64,000 bases of DNA from Gemmatimonadota bacterium (GTDB lineage: Bacteria; Gemmatimonadota; Gemmatimonadetes; Gemmatimonadales; Gemmatimonadaceae), in NCBI GenBank assembly GCA_021324775.1, contig JAJPIM010000007.1, positions 1 through 64,000 on the forward strand, read 5' to 3'. This document shows, one piece after another, positions 46,729-54,248 of this stretch. The notes under the pieces were generated by a model. The model searched no databases. It was not told the DNA's origin and saw nothing but the letters and a program-made list of their open reading frames with translations. A program made the position numbers and the translations under genes. How positions within the stretch are numbered: position 1 is the stretch's first letter; every line of letters begins with the position of its first letter.

Positions 46729-47586
46729 TTACCAGGCGAATCGATGGCCCAGGATCATCTTGGCGATGAGGTGATCGGTCCCGCGGGTAAATCCTTCGCC
46801 CAGGCCGGCGTTGAACTCCCAGGCCGCTCCGAAATTGAGGTTGACGACGCCGAAGAGTTGATGCTGCTGCTCCTCAATCGGGTCGAACCCCTGGATCGAT
46901 CCCAGCGATGCGTAATACTCGGCCGCGACGTTGACGAAATGCGAGAGATCGTAGCCCACCTGCGCCGCCGGCGAGAACTCCAACCCCTTGGACGCATCGG
47001 GGCCGACCAATGTCCGTTCGAGAGCCGGATTGACCGCGAAATACCACGGTCCGAGCTGCTTGTCGACGATCGGCCGGATCTCCCAGGTCCAGATGTCAGG
47101 GGACACTGTCGGCCGCTGGTAACCGACTTCCATCGACAAGCTGAGGCCGACCGGCCATTTCCACGACGGAGGGACTTGCACCCGGGGCCGGATGTGATCG
47201 CCCACCCACTGCCACCCCTGGCCGCTCCGCGCGCTCGTGAACACATAGAATCCCGTCTCGAACCAGTCCGTAATCCCTTGCGTGATCTCGAGCGTCTCGT
47301 GCTCTGCGTGGTCCGTGGGCCAGAGTCCATCCTCTTCCGCGGTGCGCCCCTCGATGGTGAAATTGCTATGGACCTCCACCATCGTCGTGCGAGGCGCCAC
47401 GGTCTCGGCCGCGTACACCTGAATCTCGTAGTTGTCCTGCGCCGCGAGACGACTGGATAACCCCAAGGTCCCCGCGCACAGGGCGCCTGCAAGAAGACGA
47501 ACTGGTACATTTGGCGCCAACCGCACGGACCTGCGCGTCGCAGAAGCGGCGTCGTACGACGAGCGGGTCTCCGATGAGCACTTCAT
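46729..47586 (-). CDS. Outer-membrane beta-barrel-like protein
   Basis: A 285-residue exported protein (signal LLAGALCAGTLGLSSRLAAQ) made of alternating aromatic strands: WFETGFYVFTSARSGQGWQW, RPIVDKQLGPWYFAVNPALE, DLSHFVNVAAEYYASLG and LNFGAAWEFNAGLG, ending in a C-terminal aromatic (GHRFAW), typical of barrels recognised by BamA. I do not know its substrate. Start MKCSSETRSS at 47586; longer ORF starts lie under the PAP2 gene. Confidence 0.75.
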   Translation of the reverse strand: MKCSSETRSSYDAASATRRSVRLAPNVPVRLLAGALCAGTLGLSSRLAAQDNYEIQVYAAETVAPRTTMVEVHSNFTIEGRTAEEDGLWPTDHAEHETLEITQGITDWFETGFYVFTSARSGQGWQWVGDHIRPRVQVPPSWKWPVGLSLSMEVGYQRPTVSPDIWTWEIRPIVDKQLGPWYFAVNPALERTLVGPDASKGLEFSPAAQVGYDLSHFVNVAAEYYASLGSIQGFDPIEEQQHQLFGVVNLNFGAAWEFNAGLGEGFTRGTDHLIAKMILGHRFAW

Positions 47587-47722
47587 TCGAGTGAATAGCG
47601 GTGAGAGACGGTGTACCAGAAGATGGCAAGGCGACAGGTTATTTTCGAGGGTAAGCCGACGATAGCGTCCGTCCAGGAACCTCCGCAGTAGCCGGCGGCG
47701 GCCGGTTCTCAGTACGCAACGC

Positions 47723-48505
47723 GTGGAATCTATTCTGCAGTGCGTCCGATTCGTTGCGCGGACCGTCGCGCTTCTTGTCCTTGTTACAAGGACCGTAGCG
47801 GCGCAGGGCATCGACACCGGGGCCGCGCGCTGGGCCCGAATCGATCCGGACACGGGCCACCAGGCGAAACTGCGCTTGACACCGGTCGGCCTCGGACCGT
47901 CAGACCGCGCTATGTACACGGCGGCCGGCGTCGCATTCGTGGCGGCGATCGCGCTCGACCATCCCGCGCGCACTAACATCCTCGCCACGCGCACCCCTTT
48001 CCTCGATCGGCTCGCACCCATCGGCAACTCCATGGGTCTCGCGCAATACACGGTCCCAACCGTGGCGACGGCCTTCGCCGCCGGCAACCTGATCGGCCGG
48101 CTCACCCACCATCCGCGGCTCGCGGATGCGGCGACGCACCTGGCACTGAGCTACGTGGTCGCGGATGTGTCAGCGTCGATCATCCGATTTCCGGTCGGGC
48201 GCCAGCGGCCATCATACGCCAACGACATGGACAACTTCCATCCGTTCGGGAAGTCGGACGAGTGGCAATCGTTCCCATCAGGACACGTGACGCATATCGG
48301 GGCGATCGCCGCCGCCGTCGCCGAGGAGGCCCGCACACCGTGGGTGACCGGGCTGGCTTCCGCAGCCGTCACGCTCACCGCGTGGCAGCGCATCTATGCG
48401 GACAAGCACTGGGCGAGCGACGTGGTCGCCGGGGCAATCGTCGCCGTCGCAGCGAGCCGCCTCACATCGCATTGGCTCCGCCACAAGGTGCCGGCTCGCT
48501 CCTGA
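47723..48505 (+). CDS. PAP2-family phosphatase
   Basis: A 260-residue exported membrane protein with the three PAP2 blocks: KxxxxxxRP-like GRQRPSYANDM, SFPSGHVTHIGAI and RIYADKHWASDVVAG. It should dephosphorylate a lipid phosphate such as phosphatidic acid or undecaprenyl diphosphate. N-terminal signal LVLVTRTVAAQG. Start GTG 47723; divergent from the barrel protein. Confidence 0.9.
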   Translation: MESILQCVRFVARTVALLVLVTRTVAAQGIDTGAARWARIDPDTGHQAKLRLTPVGLGPSDRAMYTAAGVAFVAAIALDHPARTNILATRTPFLDRLAPIGNSMGLAQYTVPTVATAFAAGNLIGRLTHHPRLADAATHLALSYVVADVSASIIRFPVGRQRPSYANDMDNFHPFGKSDEWQSFPSGHVTHIGAIAAAVAEEARTPWVTGLASAAVTLTAWQRIYADKHWASDVVAGAIVAVAASRLTSHWLRHKVPARS

Positions 48506-48648
48506 AGCGCGCCGGGCGCCTGCCCAAAAAATGGAACTCGTTGCGCCACGCCGTCTCAGCCGTCGATGGCATATCGCCGCGCCTCGGAACGGCCGCCCGG
48601 CGTCCGCTCGGCATCCCCGCGCTCCGTCACGTGCCCGTACGGTATCCG

Positions 48649-49437
48649 ATGAGCGACCTTCCTCCTCGCCGTGTTCCAGCGCACGTGAGCCCCGCACCCT
48701 TGTTGCTTCCGCCGCGCGGCCACCTCCGCGCCACCGGCCGCTTCGATTACATCGACCACTACTACCGCGGTGCTTTGGGGCTGGCGTTGCGCGAACGACT
48801 GCGATGGGTTCGTGCGGTACTCCCGCTCGAGGGATGTGCGCGGCTCCTCGAGATCGGCTACGGGAGCGGGGTGTTCTTCTACGAGGCGGTGCGGCACGCA
48901 GATCTCGTGATCGGGGTCGACATCCATCCATCGGCGGCAGACGTGCGGCGGCGCTGCGCCGCGGACGGCGTCAGGGTCACGACAATCCAGGCTGACGGCT
49001 GTGTGCTGCCACTTGCCGCCAGCAGCATCGATGTCATCGTCCTCATAAGCGTGCTCGAGTTCACGGACGACCCAGTACACTGCCTGCGTGAGTCGTTACG
49101 CATCCTGCGCCCGGGCGGGCGGATCATCGCCGTCACGCCGCGCATTCACGCGTGGTCAGATGCGCTGTGGGGCGCTTTCGCCGGCATCGACCCGGAAGCC
49201 GAGTTCCACGGCGGCCGCCAGCGGGTCGAACGCGCGCTGGCCGATGCGGAGAGGCGCCTCGGCGGCGTCGTGATCGAACGCTATCCACGACCCCGACCGC
49301 TGCCGCGGGCCTTGGCGCCCTATGACCTCATCGTCATTCGCCAGCGGCCCCGTCCCGACCGGCGCTCGACCCCCAGGAACACGTATCTCGACGTGGAGAG
49401 GGTGGCGAATCAAGGAGCCGAGCAGAGTTCGCCCTGA
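48649..49437 (+). CDS. Class I SAM-dependent methyltransferase
   Basis: A 262-residue enzyme: motif I ARLLEIGYGSGVFF, acidic ribose-binding Asp in VIGVDIHPSAAD, then SSIDVIVLISVLEFTDDPVH and LRILRPGGRIIAV, the Methyltransf_11 pattern. Substrate unknown. ATG 48649 (MSDLPPRRVP) was chosen as start; the ORF reaches further back under the PAP2 gene. Confidence 0.88.
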   Translation: MSDLPPRRVPAHVSPAPLLLPPRGHLRATGRFDYIDHYYRGALGLALRERLRWVRAVLPLEGCARLLEIGYGSGVFFYEAVRHADLVIGVDIHPSAADVRRRCAADGVRVTTIQADGCVLPLAASSIDVIVLISVLEFTDDPVHCLRESLRILRPGGRIIAVTPRIHAWSDALWGAFAGIDPEAEFHGGRQRVERALADAERRLGGVVIERYPRPRPLPRALAPYDLIVIRQRPRPDRRSTPRNTYLDVERVANQGAEQSSP

Positions 49438-49445
49438 GACGCGCC

Positions 49446-52400
49446 CTAAGAGTCGTCGTCGTTGTCATTCGCCGGCGGCTCTGTCTCGAGCGCCGCTCGG
49501 GGCCGGGGAACGCGAGGGACTACAATGAGTGCGTGACCAGCGGCTCGGAGCCTGGCGTTCAACGCGGCGAGTCCCGTCGACTCCAACGCCGCCCAGCGAC
49601 CGAGGACCACCCGTGACTGAGCCTGCGCACGGTCGCACGCCGCCACCTCTCTCGCGGTCGGCGCGACGTCCGCTCCCTGCATCGCCATCGCCGCGGCCAG
49701 CATGGCGCTGCTCACCGTCGCGAGGGTTGGCGGCCCGGCCGGTTCCGCGCGACCGGGCGCGGGGCCCGGTACCGGACTGCGCACCGGGGCCGGCGCCACC
49801 GCTTCGACCTGGGCTTTGAAGGCGTCGATCTCGCTGCCTTGCAGGCTGTCCAATCGCGCCACGAACGCCCGCGCTGTCACATAGGCCCAGTGCGCTGCGG
49901 TCGCGCCCTCGTACATCCTGCGGGTGAGGGTAGCCAACTGCACGAGCCCCGCCGGCGCGGTCTTCACCCGGGGGTCCAGCCGGAGGGTCAGCGGCTGCGT
50001 ATACGTCTTGCCGCTGACGGTGAGACGAACCGTGTAGGCGCCTGGGGGCGCCCAGGGCGCGTCGACCGCTGGGGCGGTCCGGTGGGGAACCGCGCCGACA
50101 TCGGACCCGCCTCCACCTGGCCGTCCGTCATCGCCAGCGATGGGTGCGTAGCGCAGGTCCCAACTGACGCGGTGCATCCCCGCATCCGTTGAGATCACCA
50201 TCGGGGGCGCCGGCCAGTAGAGCGGCAGTGCGCAATCGGCGGCAGTCGAAGTGTGCTGGCACAGACGATTGTATGCAGCCGTGTCCAGCGCGGGATCAGG
50301 ATGACGAATCGGATCGTCGCTGGAATAGGAGCGGACAATCGCGCCGGCGGCATCCAGGATGTCGAGGGTCACCGTACCCGATGCGGCGGTTGCGAGGAAA
50401 TAGTCGATGATCGCACCAGCCGGCGGATTCTCGCCGGCCAGGACTTCCGGCGGCCACGGCGTCGGGTCGTTGGTGGCAAACCGAACGCGCAGCGCTGGTG
50501 CCGGCTTGAACAGATACGCGGCGGTTGCCGCTCGCGCCGCGCGCGCTTGCCGGAGCGGCGTCACATCATCGAGGATCCAGAAGCCACGCCCGTGCGTGCC
50601 CGCGACGAGGTCGGAACAGTGGCAGGAGGAGTCATCCTTGACCTGCAGATCGCGCACGGAGATGGCCGGCATGCCGAGCCTGAGCGACTCCCAGTGATCG
50701 CCGTCGTCGAACGAAACCCAGACTTGCGTTTCGGTGGCCGCGTAGAGCAGACCCTTCACCCGCGGATCTTCACGGATGGAGTTGGCGACGGCGCCAGGGG
50801 CCATGCCGTTGTCGATCTCGGTCCACGTCTTGCCGCCATCGTGCGTGCGCCAGAAATGCGGATTGAGATCGTCCAGCCGCAGGGTGTTAGCGGCCGCATA
50901 GGCCGTCCGGGCATCGAAGTGGCCAGCGTCCAGATTGAAAATGCGGGTCCACGGCTTGATGGCCGCCGGCGTGACGGTGGTCCACGTCGCTCCGCCGTCC
51001 GTCGTCACCTGAATGTTTCCATCATCCGTGCCGGCCCACAGAACGGTGGCGCGCACCGGTGAGGGCGAAAGCGCGGTGATCGCGCCTTGCGGGCCAACGG
51101 TCACGGTCCCGGCGTATCTGCCCGCACTCGCCGGCACGGGCCAGGTCTGCCGCGCGAGATCGGGGCTGATCCGGGTCCAGCGCTGGCCGCGGTCGCCGGT
51201 TTTCCAGACGGCGTTCGAGACGTAGAAGAGTACCGTCGGATCGAGCGGCGACCAGTTGATCGGCATCGTGCGCACGTTGCGGTTGAAACTCGGCGCTGGC
51301 ATACCCGACGCAGCAGTACCGGCGGGAGCACTCATGTCGGGACCGATCAATGTCGTCTGGCCGGTCGCCCGGTTGTAGAGCGACACGTTGGTGCGCGCGC
51401 TCGCGAAGACCTGGTCGGGGTTCGCGGGATCGGGGGCGGCGATGCCGTATTCCTGGATGTTGACGGGATGCCAGTCGTGGAAGGTGATCTCCCCATCGTT
51501 CGAACGGCTTTCCACGCACGCGGACCCGGCATCCTGCTGGCCGCCACAGACGCGGTACGGGAACGCGTTGTCGGTGGAGACGTGGTACATCGCCGCGGTC
51601 GGCTGCGTATACCAATTGCTCCACGATACGCCGCGGTTGGCGGAAACCACCCCGCCCTGGTCCGACACCTCGAGCAGGATGTCGGGATTGTTGGGATTGA
51701 TCCACGTCTTCTGGTAGTCGTCGCCGCCGGGCGACCCGCGCACGGCCGACCAGGTGGCGCCCCCGTCCTCGGTCCGCCAAAACACGATGGACGAGCTGTA
51801 GACGACGTTGTCGTTCTTGGGGTCGACCGCGAGCGTCGGCAGGTCACCGCCCCCGATCCGCAGTAACGGCCGGCCGTCGTGGTTCGGGGACCGCGCGCTG
51901 TCGGCGGCGTTCGCGGCGGTGCCCGCGGGATGCCAATGCTCCCCACCGTCCGTCGTCTTATAGAGGCCGACGACAGTCGGGCTGGCACGCGGGACGCCAC
52001 CGCCCGGCGGGCCACCCGGAGCACCACCTGCCGGAGCACCGGCCGGCGGCGCGGGTGCAGCGATGGCCGCGTAGAGGACGCTCGGGTTACTCCTCGCGAT
52101 GCTCAGATTGGCCTCCACCACTGACGGCAGTCCATCGGTCAGCGGCGTCCAGGTCGAGCCGCCGTCGATCGACTTGAAAATGCCGCCGCCCGGCCCATCA
52201 AATGCGCCGCCTTCCACGAACGCCTGCTGCTGAACCCACAGCGCGGCGTAGACGATGTTCGGATTGCTCGGGTCGATGCGGACGTCGTTGCCGCTGGTGT
52301 AGTCATCCTTGTAGAGCACCTTCTCGAAGCTCTGGCCGCCGTCGGTGGAGCGGAAGATGCCGCGCTCGGCATTCGGACCGTACGGGTGGCCGAGCGCGGC

Positions 52401-52895
52401 TACGAAGAGCCGGTTGGGATCCGTGGGGTCGACGTCGATCATGGCAATCATCTGGCTGTCGCGGAGCCCGAGGTGCACCCAAGTCTTACCTGCATCAATC
52501 GACTTATAAACGCCGTCGCCGACCGCGAGGTCTGGCCGAATGATGCCCGCTCCGGTCCCGACGTAGATGACGTTCGGGTCGGAGGGAGCGACGGCGATGG
52601 CGCCAATCGCGCCAGTCGGCTCGTTGTCGAACAGTGGGACCCAGGTGGAGCCGTAGTCGGTCGAGCGCCACACGCCGCCATCATCGAAGCCGATGTAGAA
52701 GACGTTGGGCTGGCTGGGTACGCCAGCGAGCGCGCGTGCGCGCCCTGCGCGTGGGGGGCCGATCTGCCGCCAGTGCATCGCGGAGTACACGGGGGGCGAT
52801 TGCGGCGCGCCCGTGGCAGCGGCGGCGGCGATGAGCAGGACGCCCCCAGCGAGGCGGCCCAGCAGCGGGCGGACGCAAACCTTTCCGGACATCAT
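49446..52895 (-). CDS. Exported sortilin/BNR-repeat (VPS10-like) protein
   Basis: A 1149-residue secreted protein from MMSGKVCVRPL with AAGG upstream and signal peptide LAGGVLLIAAAAATGAPQSP. It has about ten BNR/sortilin repeats of the form S-x-D-x-G-x-T-W (RSTDYGSTWVPL, KSIDAGKTWVHL, RSTDGGQSFEKV, KSIDGGSTWTPL), a photosystem-II-stability/VPS10-like beta-propeller pair. A C-terminal Ig-like region follows (GAIIDYFLATAASGTVTLDI, GAYTVRLTVSGKTYTQPLTL). Such proteins occur in many copies in Gemmatimonadota and Acidobacteria and are called glycosyl hydrolases by similarity. The function is unproven. Confidence 0.85.
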   Translation of the reverse strand: MMSGKVCVRPLLGRLAGGVLLIAAAAATGAPQSPPVYSAMHWRQIGPPRAGRARALAGVPSQPNVFYIGFDDGGVWRSTDYGSTWVPLFDNEPTGAIGAIAVAPSDPNVIYVGTGAGIIRPDLAVGDGVYKSIDAGKTWVHLGLRDSQMIAMIDVDPTDPNRLFVAALGHPYGPNAERGIFRSTDGGQSFEKVLYKDDYTSGNDVRIDPSNPNIVYAALWVQQQAFVEGGAFDGPGGGIFKSIDGGSTWTPLTDGLPSVVEANLSIARSNPSVLYAAIAAPAPPAGAPAGGAPGGPPGGGVPRASPTVVGLYKTTDGGEHWHPAGTAANAADSARSPNHDGRPLLRIGGGDLPTLAVDPKNDNVVYSSSIVFWRTEDGGATWSAVRGSPGGDDYQKTWINPNNPDILLEVSDQGGVVSANRGVSWSNWYTQPTAAMYHVSTDNAFPYRVCGGQQDAGSACVESRSNDGEITFHDWHPVNIQEYGIAAPDPANPDQVFASARTNVSLYNRATGQTTLIGPDMSAPAGTAASGMPAPSFNRNVRTMPINWSPLDPTVLFYVSNAVWKTGDRGQRWTRISPDLARQTWPVPASAGRYAGTVTVGPQGAITALSPSPVRATVLWAGTDDGNIQVTTDGGATWTTVTPAAIKPWTRIFNLDAGHFDARTAYAAANTLRLDDLNPHFWRTHDGGKTWTEIDNGMAPGAVANSIREDPRVKGLLYAATETQVWVSFDDGDHWESLRLGMPAISVRDLQVKDDSSCHCSDLVAGTHGRGFWILDDVTPLRQARAARAATAAYLFKPAPALRVRFATNDPTPWPPEVLAGENPPAGAIIDYFLATAASGTVTLDILDAAGAIVRSYSSDDPIRHPDPALDTAAYNRLCQHTSTAADCALPLYWPAPPMVISTDAGMHRVSWDLRYAPIAGDDGRPGGGGSDVGAVPHRTAPAVDAPWAPPGAYTVRLTVSGKTYTQPLTLRLDPRVKTAPAGLVQLATLTRRMYEGATAAHWAYVTARAFVARLDSLQGSEIDAFKAQVEAVAPAPVRSPVPGPAPGRAEPAGPPTLATVSSAMLAAAMAMQGADVAPTAREVAACDRAQAQSRVVLGRWAALESTGLAALNARLRAAGHALIVVPRVPRPRAALETEPPANDNDDDS

Positions 52896-52926
52896 TCGAG
52901 GTCCTTCCGTTCGAGGATGGGGAATT

Positions 52927-53060
52927 CTAACGACGCACGCGTCTGCGCACAGGATGCTCGCACTCGCTAAGATTTCACGGGTTCCACCAATCGGCGCCGA
53001 CGTCCCTCGACCTGACCATATCCGCAATTCCGCTCAAGGAGACATCGTTAGATCACCCTG
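52927..53060 (+). pseudogene. Internally deleted remnant of the TonB receptor 5' end
   Basis: The first codons of the TonB receptor (MLALAKISRVPPIGA) recur here at 52954-52998, identical apart from one base. They are followed by CCGCAATTCCGCTCAAGGAG, which matches codons about 119-126 of the same gene (54616 onward). About 300 bases between the two parts are missing. The upstream CTAACGA...CTGCGCACA also matches. So it is a truncated duplicate, about 1.3 kb before the intact gene. Confidence 0.7.
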
Positions 53061-53080
53061 GGCTTGTCGAGCGTTCTTCC

Positions 53081-53515
53081 TTATGGATTGGGCGCGGAGA
53101 GACCCTGAAGCGCCGTCAGCACTTTTCCGCAGGCGACTGTCAGATCGATGACGAGTCGCTCGTCGACATCGAGATCGCCTTCGTATTCGCCTTGGTTCCT
53201 GATCTGGTGACACTTGGCGAGCACGCGCCATACCTCAGGGCCGAGGCCCAGTGTATGGGGGACCACCTGAAAGACGATGTATCGGTTTTCAGGACGGAAT
53301 CCGACTCGTCTGAGTGCGGCGAGTGCAAGCGCGTGTGCCGCATTGTAAGCGAGGTCGAATCGGCTTTCGAGTGAATTCGTCGATTTGAGCGCGTCGGCGA
53401 GACGAACGCGTCCTGAGTGTAGGAGTCCCTTGTACTCTGCGGCGTCAGGTTTCTCGCGGCGTAGGGATTTGCCAGGGCCCGCGAGATTCTCCAGGCTTTC
53501 AAGCGGCGAGGTCAT
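53081..53515 (-). CDS. HEPN-domain protein of an MNT/HEPN toxin-antitoxin pair
   Basis: A 144-residue all-helical HEPN protein: SRFDLAYNAAHALALAALRR, then KCHQIRNQGEYEGDLDVDER (RN...E-Y-x-x-D motif) and VIDLTVACGKVLTALQ. In this class HEPN is the toxin (RNase) and the MNT partner inactivates it by adding AMP or by binding. Start MTSPLESLENL at 53515 overlaps the end of the MNT gene by 17 bases. Confidence 0.88.
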   Translation of the reverse strand: MTSPLESLENLAGPGKSLRREKPDAAEYKGLLHSGRVRLADALKSTNSLESRFDLAYNAAHALALAALRRVGFRPENRYIVFQVVPHTLGLGPEVWRVLAKCHQIRNQGEYEGDLDVDERLVIDLTVACGKVLTALQGLSAPNP

Positions 53516-54128
53516 GCTCGTCGCCGATCAACCAGATCTTTGGTTGCGCGAGAGTACGTGTTACAAACGCGTGGCGCCGACCGACGCGGCGCGCGAGCTC
53601 CGTGGTCGAGTAGACGGTCGGGTTGACAGTGCGGCCAAGCGTATGCGAGACCTCCTCTAGGAGCGGGAAAATGTCCGCGTACGTGAGCTCGTCGCTGATG
53701 ATCATGAGATCGACGTCGCTGGTCGCGGTATCTTCGCTTTTTGCGACGGATCCATACACGAACGCGGCGCGAATCGCCGAGGTGTGTGGCGCGAGAGCGT
53801 TTCGGAGCTGATCGGCGAGTCCAGAAGTCTTGAGAATGAGCGACCGTAACTCCTCGAATACGGGAGCCGCGCGGTTTGCCTGATAGTGCCGCTGGTTCCC
53901 GACGCGTCGACTCGTCGCGAGACCCGCGCTCTCGAGCCGTGCCAGTTCACGCTGCACGGCGCCCGACCCTGAGGCGGCGAGCTTGATGATTTCGTTAGCG
54001 AAGAAGGTGCGTCCGGGATTCCCGAAGAGGACTCCCAGCACACGCTGCTGCACCTTGTTGAAAAGTGCGTCAGTAATGGTGACAGCGGCCGCTTTGCCTT
54101 GCTTCGATTGGTGTGCCTTAGTACCCAT
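53499..54128 (-). CDS. MNT-type nucleotidyltransferase antitoxin with winged-helix N-terminus
   Basis: A 209-residue two-domain protein. An N-terminal winged helix (VLGVLFGNPGRTFFANEIIK, QRELARLESAGLATSRRVGN) is fused to a minimal nucleotidyltransferase with GSVAKSEDTATSDVDL: Gly-Ser at about 126-127 and Asp pair at 138/140. The winged helix suggests it represses its own promoter; the catalytic domain should AMPylate the HEPN toxin. ATG 54128 was chosen because a consensus promoter ends 7 bases before it. Confidence 0.9.
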   Translation of the reverse strand: MGTKAHQSKQGKAAAVTITDALFNKVQQRVLGVLFGNPGRTFFANEIIKLAASGSGAVQRELARLESAGLATSRRVGNQRHYQANRAAPVFEELRSLILKTSGLADQLRNALAPHTSAIRAAFVYGSVAKSEDTATSDVDLMIISDELTYADIFPLLEEVSHTLGRTVNPTVYSTTELARRVGRRHAFVTRTLAQPKIWLIGDEHDLAA

Positions 54129-54163
54129 TATGGGTATAATACAACCCAATTTGAGTATGTCAA
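54122..54163 (-). promoter_or_regulatory. Promoter and operator of the MNT-HEPN operon (leaderless)
   Basis: On the minus strand TTGACA (54158-54163), a 16-base spacer and TATTAT (54136-54141) form a near-consensus promoter. The expected start of transcription is at 54128, the A of the ATG. The palindrome TACCCA-TTA-TGGGTA (54122-54136) covers the -10 edge and the start codon, a good place for an autorepressor. Confidence 0.65.
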
Positions 54164-54248
54164 CATATTTCATGAGAGGGGGCGTGCTCCGCACTCAGGC
54201 GACTTGAAGGCGGTGAAGCTCTAACGATCCAACCGCCTGCGCACAAGG

